Counted from the stretch's first letter, positions 1 through 7,444 are shown. The stretch is 9,130 nt of DNA from Treponema sp. (GCA_031263435.1 JAISFT010000185.1:1-9130); one strand, 5' to 3'. Translations and numbers: made by a program. Notes: generated from the sequence alone by a model not told the origin.

Positions 1-442
1 CTTCAAGCTTTGCGATCTCCGCTACCTTGGCGGTGGAGGGGCCGTCCTCGAATTCCAGGTTTACCCATTCCGCCAGGATTGACTTGGCAAGTTCGGACCC
101 AATCACCCGTTCCCCAAAACAGGCCACATTCCCGTTGTTGCTGAGGATGGAACGGCGGGCGGAAAAAATATCGTGGCATACGGCCGCCCTGATGCCTTTG
201 AATTTGTTTGCCGACATGCACATACCGATACCTGTGCCGCAGATCAGGATTCCCCGTTTCCGGTAATCCGATTCGATGATCCGCCCGCAGAGTTCCGCGG
301 CTACTATCGGGTAGGCGGTCTTGTCTTCGGCGCTTTCCACCCCCAGATCTTCTACCCCGGCGCCCAGGTCTTCCAGGAGTTCTTTCAAAATTTTTTTTAA
401 CCTGATTCCCGCTTCGTCACAGCCTATCACGATGTCCCGCAT
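1..442 (-). CDS. RpiB/LacA/LacB-family sugar-phosphate isomerase (3' end outside window)
   Basis: Cytoplasmic aldose-ketose isomerase of the RpiB/LacAB family; 147 codons are visible and no stop is reached, so only the extreme C-terminus is missing (family about 145-150 aa). The ATG at 442 has a strong GGGGAGGT ribosome site four bases upstream. The core family motif GILICGTGIGM (residues 64-74) followed by SANKFKGIRAA is intact, including the Cys68 that acts as catalytic base in RpiB and Thr70. Two positions differ from true ribose-5-phosphate isomerase B: the N-terminal motif reads GCDEAG (Glu10 where RpiB has His, as in LacA), and the usual RpiB HNNAN region reads SNNGN (Ser101 where His is expected). 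The product may therefore act on a substrate other than ribose 5-phosphate. It is the last visible gene of the transporter operon, 66 bases after the binding-protein gene. Family assignment is secure; substrate is unknown. Confidence 0.9.
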   Translation of the reverse strand, partial: MRDIVIGCDEAGIRLKKILKELLEDLGAGVEDLGVESAEDKTAYPIVAAELCGRIIESDYRKRGILICGTGIGMCMSANKFKGIRAAVCHDIFSARRSILSNNGNVACFGERVIGSELAKSILAEWVNLEFEDGPSTAKVAEIAKLE

Positions 443-465
443 GGTACCTCCCCTTAGGGAAACCC

Positions 466-497
466 AAAAGGGGGGGCCCCTGTTCGGAGCCCCACCC
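466..497 (-). terminator. Possible attenuator-type hairpin between binding protein and isomerase genes
   Basis: On the minus strand GGGTGGG (497-491) can pair with seven C residues (476-470) with one T-C mismatch, enclosing a 14-base loop, and is followed directly by TTTT and then GGGTTT. It sits between the stop of the binding-protein gene and the ribosome site of the isomerase gene. It could cause partial termination, giving more binding protein than isomerase. The U-run is short, so termination is uncertain. Confidence 0.35.
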
Positions 498-508
498 TGT
501 TCCGAAGT

Positions 509-1798
509 TTAACGGGTAAGCCTTGCGATAAGTTCTACTACCTGCTGTCCGGCCTGGGCGCTGGTGAGCCGTCCATAGGCCACATTCTGGACTATCAGGT
601 AAAAGCCCTGGCCCCACTGGGAATCGCCGGGGATGTTCGGGTCCCTGGCGGTTGCATGCTGACCGGCTACGTTGAGGTACGCGTTGATCCTGTCGGTTAC
701 CGGATCGCTGGGAACCGCACCGCGGGAATCGGAATTTACGGGAGTTCCGGGATCGGCGCCCATGGTGCGCCACACGCCGGGATCGTTGACCCGGTAGTTG
801 ATAAACCGGGCCGCCGCTTCGGGGTTCCTGGAATTTTTGTTGATTCCCATCATCTGACTCATCTGGCCCCACAGGGCATTGCTCTGTGCCGCATTGGGAA
901 GTTCGATAAGATCGAGGGTATCGGGGGTGGCCCGCTGGTAGTTGACCAGCATGTTTGACCAGAGGATGCAGGCCGCCGCCTTTCCGGCGATAAGCGACGA
1001 GGTGGATTCGTTCAATTCGTCATAATCGGCCGCCGTTTCTGCGGGGGGGATGAGTCCTTCGCTGCGCAGGGATTCCCACATATCTATGTACTTTTGGGCG
1101 TCTGCGGCGGTGATGTGGGATCTGATCCCGTCCCACTGGGGCGTCCCGTTATCGCGGGCCCAGTAGCCGAAGAAATACGACTGATCGGAATTGGCGCTGT
1201 TGTCGGCAAAGGCATAGGTGCCGGCGGGAAGTTTCGCCTTGACCGCCGCCAGCCAGGTGGAGAATTCGTCCCAGGTCATCGAGACCTTGGGCAGCGGGGC
1301 GCCGACCCTTTCGAGCAGGGATTTGTTGTAAACGATGCTGGGCATGTTGGCCGCCAGGGGCAGGGCGTAGAGGTGGCCGTTCACGGTGCCCCCTGCGATT
1401 GCCGCGGCGTCTACCTTGGAAAGATCGATGAACCCTTGCCGTACCAGATCATCCAGCGGAAGGAGGACTGTCCCCACATCATCGACCTGAAGGTTGGAAA
1501 AATCCCCGCCCAACTGGATAATGTCCGCGGCGTTGCCGCCGACAAACTGCGTCTTGAATTTGCTGAAGTGTTCAGCGGTACCCGGCGCCGGTTCGGCCGC
1601 AACGATGATACCCGTATTTTCGGTAAACGCGTCGATTACCAACTGGGTGTTTTTGATACGGCTTTCACCGCCCCAAAAGGACCAGCGTATTGCCGCGGGG
1701 CCGGTGGAAGCGGGACGGGAACGGGACTGCGTGCCGCCGGCAAAGAGCATTGTACCGGCTGCCAGAAGCGTGAATAAAGCAAACGTGATTTTTTTCAT
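509..1798 (-). CDS. Family 1 extracellular solute-binding protein of a CUT1 sugar ABC transporter
   Basis: Periplasmic sugar-binding protein (429 aa) that would deliver substrate to the two permeases encoded just upstream. The open frame extends further 5', but the ATG at 1798 is chosen because it has a clean GGAGGTG ribosome site four bases upstream and starts a classic signal peptide (MKKITFALFTLLAAGTMLFA, then GG). There is no lipobox cysteine, so it is predicted to be secreted rather than lipid-anchored. Typical family 1 features follow: IRWSFWGG at 37-44, an ADIIQLGGDF segment at 91-100, LYALPLAANMPSIVYNKSLLERVG at 143-166, and MTWDEF at 174-179. Only 31 bases separate it from the permease gene, so it is co-transcribed. 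Family and role are secure. The residues that set sugar specificity cannot be interpreted here. Confidence 0.93.
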   Translation of the reverse strand: MKKITFALFTLLAAGTMLFAGGTQSRSRPASTGPAAIRWSFWGGESRIKNTQLVIDAFTENTGIIVAAEPAPGTAEHFSKFKTQFVGGNAADIIQLGGDFSNLQVDDVGTVLLPLDDLVRQGFIDLSKVDAAAIAGGTVNGHLYALPLAANMPSIVYNKSLLERVGAPLPKVSMTWDEFSTWLAAVKAKLPAGTYAFADNSANSDQSYFFGYWARDNGTPQWDGIRSHITAADAQKYIDMWESLRSEGLIPPAETAADYDELNESTSSLIAGKAAACILWSNMLVNYQRATPDTLDLIELPNAAQSNALWGQMSQMMGINKNSRNPEAAARFINYRVNDPGVWRTMGADPGTPVNSDSRGAVPSDPVTDRINAYLNVAGQHATARDPNIPGDSQWGQGFYLIVQNVAYGRLTSAQAGQQVVELIARLTR

Positions 1799-1829
1799 GT
1801 TCACCTCCAAAAATATTGTTAAGGGCAAA

Positions 1830-2684
1830 CTACCCTTTGATGCCTGTGGTGGCGACTCCCTGGACAAAGTACTTTTGCAGTGAAAAGAAAAGTACAAAAC
1901 AGGGAACCAGGGATAACGTTGACATGGCGAACATGGAACCCCAGGACGATACACCGGAACTGTCCAGGAAGAGCCGCAGGCCCATGGGAACGGTGTATTT
2001 TTCCGGTGAATTAAGGTAGAGCATCTGGTTAAAGAAATCGTCCCAGGTCCACAGGAATGTAAAAAGCACGGTGGTTATAATGGCAGGTACGCTCAGCGGC
2101 ATGATGATTCGTATATAAATACCGAATTTCCCGCAGCCGTCGATACGGGCGGACTCGTCCATATCCTTTGGCAGGCTGCGGATAAACTGTACCAGCAGGA
2201 ACACGAAGAAGGCATCGGTGGCAAAAAGTTTGGGCACGATGAAGGGCAGGAAGGTGTTGACCCAGCCGAAGGATCGAAAAATGATGTACCGCGGAATGGT
2301 GGTAACATGGCCGGGAAGCATCAGGGTGAGCATCATAATGGCGAACCAGAGTTTTTTCCCCTTGAACTGCAGGCGGGCAAAGGCATAGGCGGTAAGGGAG
2401 CAGAAGATGGCGTTGGCTATGACACAGAGGATGCAGATAATAAAGGAATTGGCAAAGAAGGTACTAAACGGAACAATGCCGATGCCTTCCCAGCCGTTGA
2501 TGTAATTTTGCAGGGTCCAGGTTTTGGGCAGAAGGCTGGGATCGCTGAATATCTGCGATCCTTCCTTGAAGGATGCCATGATAAGCCAGATGACAGGGTA
2601 AAGCATCGCAAAGCCCAGGACAATGATGAACAAATTTGAAGCGCCGGACTTTATCAGGCGTTTAACAGAACTCCGCCCTTTCAT
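1830..2684 (-). CDS. MalG-type (CUT1) sugar ABC transporter permease
   Basis: Inner-membrane permease, 284 aa, the usual length for the MalG/UgpE class. It has about six hydrophobic segments, the first near residues 18-36 (LFIIVLGFAMLYPVIWLIM). The cytoplasmic EAA loop, which contacts the ATPase, is recognisable at 177-197 as ESARIDGCGKFG...MPL, with the conserved G and P spaced as expected. The ATG at 2684 overlaps the stop of the preceding permease gene as ATGA, indicating translational coupling and a heterodimeric channel. No ATP-binding subunit is encoded nearby, consistent with CUT1 systems that share one ATPase. A small inverted repeat, AAGGG/CCCTT at 1821-1837, straddles its stop codon and may stabilise or attenuate the message. 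Confidence 0.94.
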   Translation of the reverse strand: MKGRSSVKRLIKSGASNLFIIVLGFAMLYPVIWLIMASFKEGSQIFSDPSLLPKTWTLQNYINGWEGIGIVPFSTFFANSFIICILCVIANAIFCSLTAYAFARLQFKGKKLWFAIMMLTLMLPGHVTTIPRYIIFRSFGWVNTFLPFIVPKLFATDAFFVFLLVQFIRSLPKDMDESARIDGCGKFGIYIRIIMPLSVPAIITTVLFTFLWTWDDFFNQMLYLNSPEKYTVPMGLRLFLDSSGVSSWGSMFAMSTLSLVPCFVLFFSLQKYFVQGVATTGIKG

Positions 2685-3613
2685 TCGCCGCTCCCGTAGG
2701 TAACCAGGGAATTTGAACCCCTGAAGGTCAGAATCGTCAGCACCGCGATGATGAGCAGGAGTACCCAGGCCATGGCCGCGGCATAGCCCATTTCCGCCCA
2801 GGCAAAGCCCTGCAGATAGAGGTAGAGGCTGTAGAACATGGTGGAATCCACGGGGCCGCCATTGCCCCCGGAGACGATGTAAGCCTGGGTAAAGGACTGA
2901 AAGGCGCTGATCATCTGCATCACCAGGTTAAAGAAAATGATGGGCGAAAGGCAGGGCAGGGTTATAAAAATAAACTGCCTGGCCTTTCCCGCGCCGTCGA
3001 CGCTGGCCGCCTCGTAGTATTCGTGGGGTATCTGTTTAAGGCCCGCAAGAAAGATGATCATGGGTGAACCAAACTGCCATACTGCCAGGAGTATCAGGGT
3101 GTAAAGGGAGAAGCTGGGATTCGAGATCCATGACGGCGGATTTACCGCGCCGTTTGTTATCTGCCTGATGATGGCGTTGATGGCGCCGTCCCCGGAAAAG
3201 AGTCTCCGCCACAGTACCGCTATTGCCACAGAACCGCCGAGGAGGGTGGGTATATAGTAAACCGTCCGGTAGGCCGGAATAAGGGCAAGTTTCTGGTTCA
3301 TCAGCATGGCTACTGCCAGGGCGAACACCAGTTTGAGGGGGACGCCGATGAAGACGAACCGGAAGGTAACGAACAGCGAATTAAGAAACCGGTCGTCCCG
3401 GGGGAATTCCGCGTTGCCGGCGAACATGATAAAAAAATTCCGTATTCCAATCCACCTGGGGGGTTCCAGTATGTTGTACCGGGTAAACGACAGGTAGAGG
3501 GAATAGAGCATGGGATAGAACGTAAGGACAAAAAATCCGATAAGCCAGGGGGCAAGGAAGGCATAGGATGAAAGGTTATCCCGAATCATCTGCCCCCGTT
3601 TTATACTATTCAC
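2681..3613 (-). CDS. MalF/UgpA-type (CUT1) sugar ABC transporter permease
   Basis: Inner-membrane permease, 310 aa, first gene of the operon. I chose the GTG at 3613 because GGAGGAGG lies directly in front of it (3624-3617). The ATG at 3589 is in frame eight codons later but has only a G-run, and the longer in-frame ATG at 3661 would put a charged extension before the protein and lacks a ribosome site. Hydrophobic segment 1 (about 18-40, AFLAPWLIGFFVLTFYPMLY) matches the MalF/UgpA class. The EAA loop is clear at 201-220: EAASVDGAGKARQFIFITLP. The last segment ends near 296, leaving a short tail. It pairs with the next gene through a four-base overlap. Family confidence is high; substrate unknown. 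Confidence 0.93.
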   Translation of the reverse strand: MNSIKRGQMIRDNLSSYAFLAPWLIGFFVLTFYPMLYSLYLSFTRYNILEPPRWIGIRNFFIMFAGNAEFPRDDRFLNSLFVTFRFVFIGVPLKLVFALAVAMLMNQKLALIPAYRTVYYIPTLLGGSVAIAVLWRRLFSGDGAINAIIRQITNGAVNPPSWISNPSFSLYTLILLAVWQFGSPMIIFLAGLKQIPHEYYEAASVDGAGKARQFIFITLPCLSPIIFFNLVMQMISAFQSFTQAYIVSGGNGGPVDSTMFYSLYLYLQGFAWAEMGYAAAMAWVLLLIIAVLTILTFRGSNSLVTYGSGE

Positions 3614-3683
3614 AATCCTCCTCCAGGATATCAGATATCTGTAGTCTGCCGGTATTTCCAACAGTATTTTCCAAAGCCGTATC

Positions 3684-3706
3684 TATCGGGAACCGGGTTT
3701 CCGATA
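3684..3706. promoter_or_regulatory. Candidate operator: 23-base imperfect palindrome
   Basis: Arms TATCGGGAACC and GGTTTCCGATA flank a central G and match at 10 of 11 positions. It lies just downstream of the minus-strand -10 box, at roughly +6 to +30 of the transporter transcript. This is a usual place for a repressor of the LacI type to block transcription. The regulator is not in the window. The symmetry and position are seen; the operator function is inferred. Confidence 0.5.
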
Positions 3707-3719
3707 AAAGCAGTTCCCC

Positions 3720-3727
3720 ATTATACC
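3720..3727 (-). promoter_or_regulatory. Extended -10 promoter element for the transporter operon
   Basis: On the minus strand the sequence reads TG-G-TATAAT: a perfect TATAAT (3725-3720) preceded by the TG of an extended -10. No good -35 is found at 17 bases (GCCACT); TTGACC (3741-3736) is too close, at 10 bases. An extended -10 promoter needs little -35 contact and often depends on activation. Transcription would start near 3713, about 100 bases before the permease start. Confidence 0.5.
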
Positions 3728-3755
3728 ACAAAACCGGTCAACAGTGGCCCTTTTT

Positions 3756-3784
3756 TTGCATTTTCTTTTCTTTTTTTCTACAGT
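3756..3784 (+). promoter_or_regulatory. Weak candidate promoter for the glycosidase-like gene
   Basis: TTGCAT (3756-3761) and TACAGT (3779-3784) are separated by 17 bases, matching consensus at three and four of six positions. The spacer is a pyrimidine tract of T with single C. Start would be near 3791, just before the AGAGAGG ribosome site. The match is weak and other elements in this T-rich stretch could serve. Confidence 0.25.
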
Positions 3785-3804
3785 TTATCTAGAGAGGTTT
3801 ACAA

Positions 3805-3837
3805 ATGTATGGTCCTCTGGTAGGCTCGATCCTATGA
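3805..3837 (+). CDS. Possible 10-codon leader ORF (MYGPLVGSIL) coupled to the next gene
   Basis: The ATG at 3805 has a reasonable ribosome site (GAGAGG, seven bases upstream), and its frame closes with TGA at 3835-3837, overlapping the ATG of the glycosidase-like gene as ATGA. The downstream gene has no convincing ribosome site of its own, so reinitiation after this short frame would explain its translation. The peptide has no run of one amino acid that would suggest classical attenuation. It could also be chance. Confidence 0.35.
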   Translation: MYGPLVGSIL

Positions 3838-5501
3838 GTTCTATGTTGTCGAAACTGCGGGGGATAAAGGCGGAAGACCGGATCGGTCCCGTGGAACCGG
3901 AAACCGGGCGGGCCGCCCTGGCCGGTTTTCTGGCTGCCGGCGTTAAATTCGCAGCTTCCCGGCCCCGGATCGAAGACCTGTACTACCGGGCCCTCCATGA
4001 TCTGATGAGCTGTGTTGTGCCTTCCCCTGCCGGGGGGTCCATGCTTATCGAGGGGGCCGACTTTATCGGCGCCTGGCTGGAAAGTACCGGTACGATTAGT
4101 GCGGAACTTCTTTCCCGGTTTTGTCCGGAGGCGGCCCGGAGGACCTTCGAGCTATTTGCGGACTTTCAGCGGGAAGATGGTCTTATCCCCTATAAGCTCC
4201 TCGCCTCGGGGCCGGTCTTCAGGCAGGTGCAGATGGTAACGCCCCTGGCCCGGAGTGTCTGGAACCATTACTGTCTGTGGGGGGATAAAAAATTTCTGGA
4301 AAAGATGTACCGGGCTATAGACCGCAACGACCGGTGGCTGGAAAAACACCGGAATACCCGGAATACCGGCTGTGTGGAGGCTTTTTGTACGTTTGATACC
4401 GGCAGCGACGCGTCTCCGCGGTTTTGGCATGTGCCCGATACCCCCTGCCTGGACGATCCTGCCCGCTGCGATCCTGATTCCCCGGTGCTGCCCTTCCTGG
4501 CGCCGGACATGACTGCCAATGTCTACTGCCAGCGGAAATATTTGGCCCGTATGGCCCGTGAACTGGGCCTGCACGATGCCCCCGACTGGGAGGGAAAGGC
4601 CCGGCAGAGTTTGGAAAGTCTTATGCGCTGCTGCTACGATGAGCGGGATCATTATTTCTACGACCGGGACCGGCACGGCCGCTTTGTCCGGGTTCAGAGC
4701 GATAATCTTATCCGGGTGCTGGCCTGCGAAGCGGGGGACGATGCGATGTTCGAGGATGCCCTGCGGCGTTACCTCCTCAATCCCCGGAAGTATTTTTGCC
4801 GCTATCCTATTACTACCGTAGCGATGGATGAACCGGGTTTTAGCCAGGCCATCGAGTACAATAGCTGGGCGGGGCAGGTAAGCTTTCTAACCCAGATACG
4901 GCTGCCCCACGCCTTTGAGTACCATCACCGCTATGTGGAATTGACCTGGATACTGCATCCGATTATCACGGCCCTTTCCCGGTTCAGGAAATTTCCCGGC
5001 AGTATAAGCCCCTGGCTTGGGCATGAGGGTTATGGGGATAACTACACCCCCACCATGCTCTGCGTCCTGGACTACCTTGAGCGGATGAGCGGGATATTCC
5101 CGGTTCCCGGTGGGGATCTGTGGTTTACCGCCCTTATCCCCCGGGGCATTGATCACGGGGAAGTGGTGGCGGAGGAGACGGGCTACAGCCGGATTGTGGA
5201 CGGCGTCCTTTTTGAGCTGATCAACGAAGAAGGGGGCTCCTCAATTTACCGGGGCGGGGAACTTCTCTGCCGCTTTCCCTGCGGGGTCCGGCTGGTGACG
5301 GACCGGAGCGGGGCCCTGCGGGGCCTTATCGGCATGACGGTCCGGCGGATAACGGGGACTCTGGACTGGCTGGGCCGGGCGCTTCCCTTTGCCGTTTCGG
5401 GGAACGAGAGGCTGGAATATACCGGTTCGGGTTTTGTCTGCACGGGGAACCCCGGCGTAATTCCCCCCAATTACGGCGATCCGGACACCATCACCCTGTA
5501 G
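3834..5501 (+). CDS. Putative (alpha/alpha)6-barrel glycoside hydrolase (GH63/MGH1-like)
   Basis: Cytoplasmic protein of 555 aa from the ATG at 3834. The frame is open 30 codons further upstream, but that extension is low-complexity and has no ribosome site. No signal peptide or membrane segment is seen. The body is rich in paired helices with aromatic and acidic patches typical of alpha-toroid glycosidases: FQREDGLIPY (111-120), WGDKKFLEKMYRAIDRNDRWLEKH (149-172), FDTGSDASPRF (187-197, resembling the GMDNSPRF motif of GH63 and mannosylglycerate-hydrolase-like enzymes), DMTANVYCQRKYLARMARELG (225-245) and EYNSWAGQVSFLTQIRLPHAFEYHHRY (341-367). The last roughly 120 residues look like a beta-rich C-terminal domain. 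It is transcribed divergently from the sugar transporter, suggesting hydrolysis of an imported glycoside. Fold class is fairly likely. Exact GH family, catalytic acids and substrate were not established, and a non-hydrolytic role is possible. Confidence 0.65.
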   Translation: MSSMLSKLRGIKAEDRIGPVEPETGRAALAGFLAAGVKFAASRPRIEDLYYRALHDLMSCVVPSPAGGSMLIEGADFIGAWLESTGTISAELLSRFCPEAARRTFELFADFQREDGLIPYKLLASGPVFRQVQMVTPLARSVWNHYCLWGDKKFLEKMYRAIDRNDRWLEKHRNTRNTGCVEAFCTFDTGSDASPRFWHVPDTPCLDDPARCDPDSPVLPFLAPDMTANVYCQRKYLARMARELGLHDAPDWEGKARQSLESLMRCCYDERDHYFYDRDRHGRFVRVQSDNLIRVLACEAGDDAMFEDALRRYLLNPRKYFCRYPITTVAMDEPGFSQAIEYNSWAGQVSFLTQIRLPHAFEYHHRYVELTWILHPIITALSRFRKFPGSISPWLGHEGYGDNYTPTMLCVLDYLERMSGIFPVPGGDLWFTALIPRGIDHGEVVAEETGYSRIVDGVLFELINEEGGSSIYRGGELLCRFPCGVRLVTDRSGALRGLIGMTVRRITGTLDWLGRALPFAVSGNERLEYTGSGFVCTGNPGVIPPNYGDPDTITL

Positions 5502-5510
5502 GTCGGGGAT

Positions 5511-5530
5511 CGGGGCCGAATTCAGGCCCG
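5511..5530. terminator. Weak candidate bidirectional terminator between convergent genes
   Basis: CGGGGCC and GGCCCG form a short GC-rich stem with one bulged G around the loop GAATTCA. It lies in the 44-base gap between two convergent genes. On the plus strand it is followed by GGGTTTAA, not a real T-run, so intrinsic termination would be weak. Confidence 0.3.
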
Positions 5531-5545
5531 GGTTTAAGGGCGATA

Positions 5546-6505
5546 CTACTTAAAGATAATCGCGTTTGGCAGCCGCCGTCCTGCATCCCCTTCGGAGGGG
5601 GTATTCACCAGTTCCCCCCGGTAGACCATGGTGCTTGAGGAACCGCCGTCAAGCCCTATGGCGTTTACCGCGCCGTTGGCGTACAGGATGGTCTGCATGT
5701 CTTTGTAGGTTGCGCCGAAGCTCCCTGCCCGGCGGCCGTCCACCACGACCAGCAGCATCGCCCCGTTTTGAAGCTGCCCAATGGCTGTGCGCGGGGCCAG
5801 CCCTCCCGAAAAATCGGTCATTTCGGTTTTTTCGCCGTTGACGATCAAGAGGGGGCCAAACTCAAGGGCCCACAGGTAATTTTGGGCCGGGATTTCCTCA
5901 TCGGAAAACAGGCCCACCACCAGTTTATAATCCCGGGTAAGGCCCCCCATGACGTGCCGGTCCCTCTGCGGGTTTCGGGAAACAAAAACGCCGTCGACGA
6001 TGGTGTTTCCCCACGGCAGACCCCGTTCCCTGTCATCGGTATGGCCCGATGCGTTGATGCCCCCCAGGGCGCGATGCCTGTCAACAAGGTCTTCCAGAAA
6101 CATGCCCTGCCTGTCGTCCGCGGAGACCAGACTGAGCCGCCGGGGATTCTCTATTTTGATGATTGCGCCGGTAAAGTAGTCGCCCCTTACACGATCAAAG
6201 TACAGTTCGTCGTACAGTTCGTCGCTGCCGGACACGGTGATGTGCCCCCCGTCGGTTTTTCGATCAACCGCGGGCTTGTTTTTATCCAGTACCGATTGGA
6301 TATAATCCCCGGTATAAAGGGCGGTGGCCAGAAATTTAAAACGGCTGGAATATATGGCGGTGTTGATCCAGAGCTGCCTGAAAGATTCCCAGGGACCGTA
6401 AAACAGAAGGGCCGCGAGCAGGATAAAACCTGCCGCAGCCCGGTAAAGGCACCGCAGGAACGGCGTCTTTTTGCGGGAGAGGGGAACAGGATTACAGCGC
6501 TTCAA
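5546..6505 (-). CDS. Membrane-anchored phosphodiester glycosidase (NAGPA-domain) family protein
   Basis: Member of the family named for the mammalian 'uncovering enzyme' N-acetylglucosamine-1-phosphodiester alpha-N-acetylglucosaminidase, whose bacterial relatives act on exopolysaccharide or envelope glycans. From the TTG at 6505 it has 319 residues. A basic N-terminus is followed by one hydrophobic anchor (about 23-37, AAAGFILLAALLFYG), placing the catalytic part outside. Family motifs: NASG (151-154), GLAPRTAIGQ (235-244), LLVVVDGRR (251-259), and the hallmark LDGGSSSTMVYRGELVNTPS (285-304), ending LPNAIIFK. The start is uncertain: the TTG overlaps the upstream gene's end by 14 bases, an ATG at 6553 gives 335 aa with a 62-base overlap, and none has a ribosome site. 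Translation is probably coupled to the preceding LRR gene. Family call is strong; the substrate is unknown. Confidence 0.85.
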   Translation of the reverse strand: MKRCNPVPLSRKKTPFLRCLYRAAAGFILLAALLFYGPWESFRQLWINTAIYSSRFKFLATALYTGDYIQSVLDKNKPAVDRKTDGGHITVSGSDELYDELYFDRVRGDYFTGAIIKIENPRRLSLVSADDRQGMFLEDLVDRHRALGGINASGHTDDRERGLPWGNTIVDGVFVSRNPQRDRHVMGGLTRDYKLVVGLFSDEEIPAQNYLWALEFGPLLIVNGEKTEMTDFSGGLAPRTAIGQLQNGAMLLVVVDGRRAGSFGATYKDMQTILYANGAVNAIGLDGGSSSTMVYRGELVNTPSEGDAGRRLPNAIIFK

Positions 6506-7406
6506 CGGCCGTATGCAACTGGTAACTCTCCCTGGAGCCGCTGCTGCCGCCATACATTCGTACTTTGATGTACAACATTCCTTCGTTGGCAACGACATTG
6601 ATCCGGGCGTTATTGCCGCTTCCCGAATCGTCGTCTTCGTCCAGCGTAGTGCCGCTCCCTTCATAAATGGTCATTACCGTATCAAGGGAGCCTTCGGTAT
6701 GGGCCATGACAATAGCGCCGCCGGCAGGGACCTCAAGGTAATACCAGTTTTCCGTAGTAAGCTGGAAGGAACCGCTTACGGGTGTCCCCGGGGTAATAAG
6801 CTGGGCCTGGTGGATCGGTTCGGTCCCGTAACGCCAGGCGTTAAACCCGCGGGTAAAGGTGTAGGAGCCGCTCCTTCTGCCGGAATTTTCATAGGCCGTA
6901 ATAAAGTTGTTCGGCAGGGCGCTGCCGCTCAGGTAGATGATGTTCTCCGGCATGGTTACTACGATAAGCCTGCTGCAGTCGTTGAACGCATTGTTTCCGA
7001 TGGCGGCAATGCCTGCCGGGATATTTATCCTGATCAGATTACTGCAGTAGGAAAACGCATTGTCGTCTATGACCAGGAGGCCCTCCGGCAGGGTAACGCT
7101 GGCCAGATTGCGGCTTGACGAAAAGGCGTTCCGCCCGATTCTCCGTACCCCCTGGGGAATAACCACCGAAGTGAGATACGAATCGGTAAAGCAGGACGGA
7201 CCTATTTCGCTTATCCCGAGGTCTTCGGGAATAACCAAATTTCGCTCATTCCCCGTGTACGAAACAAGCTGGGTCCCCCTGAGGACGAAATTCCCCCTTG
7301 TTACCAGGGGGACATTCCCGCCGGTAAAATCCGTAACCAGTCCGCTTTGTCCGAAGACAAAAGCTGCGGTACAACAAAGAACGGCGACAATCGTTAATCT
7401 TTTCAT
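6492..7406 (-). CDS. Secreted BspA-like leucine-rich-repeat (LRR_5) protein with pre-peptidase-C-like tail
   Basis: Exported surface or periplasmic protein, 304 aa. The ATG at 7406 has AGGAG nine bases upstream and begins a signal peptide (MKRLTIVAVLCCTAAFVFG). At least three 23-residue repeats of the Treponema pallidum/BspA type follow between about 77 and 160, each of the form L-x-x-V-x-I/L-P-x-G-I-x-x-I-G-x-N-A-F-x-x-C-S-x, for example at 78-100, 101-123 and 124-146. A linker (YENSGRRSGSYTFTRG, 172-187) leads to a beta-rich domain at about 205-300 that resembles bacterial pre-peptidase C-terminal domains (GSFQLTTENWYYLEVPAGG; then an acidic DEDDDSGSG patch at 256-264 that could bind calcium). 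BspA-like proteins are linked to adhesion in oral bacteria; here the role is only inferred. It is first in a two-gene operon with the NAGPA-domain gene. Confidence 0.88.
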   Translation of the reverse strand: MKRLTIVAVLCCTAAFVFGQSGLVTDFTGGNVPLVTRGNFVLRGTQLVSYTGNERNLVIPEDLGISEIGPSCFTDSYLTSVVIPQGVRRIGRNAFSSSRNLASVTLPEGLLVIDDNAFSYCSNLIRINIPAGIAAIGNNAFNDCSRLIVVTMPENIIYLSGSALPNNFITAYENSGRRSGSYTFTRGFNAWRYGTEPIHQAQLITPGTPVSGSFQLTTENWYYLEVPAGGAIVMAHTEGSLDTVMTIYEGSGTTLDEDDDSGSGNNARINVVANEGMLYIKVRMYGGSSGSRESYQLHTAVEAL

Positions 7407-7424
7407 GACTGACTTCTCCTGTGT

Positions 7425-7444
7425 TTTCCGGCCTTATCCGGAAA
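7425..7444. promoter_or_regulatory. 7-bp perfect inverted repeat in the leader of the LRR gene
   Basis: TTTCCGG and CCGGAAA flank a six-base loop (CCTTAT), just upstream of the LRR gene's ribosome site. It may act as an mRNA hairpin or protein site. It is not followed by a T-run in the direction of the gene, so a terminator is unlikely. Confidence 0.35.

Noticed and set aside
1094..1777. A 227-codon plus-strand frame inside the solute-binding protein gene
   Set aside because: It lies opposite a clear family 1 binding-protein gene, and its glycine- and arginine-rich product has no recognisable motif.
1799..1954. A longer start for the solute-binding protein, 52 codons further upstream
   Set aside because: It would overlap the permease gene and precede a perfect ribosome site and signal peptide at 1798.
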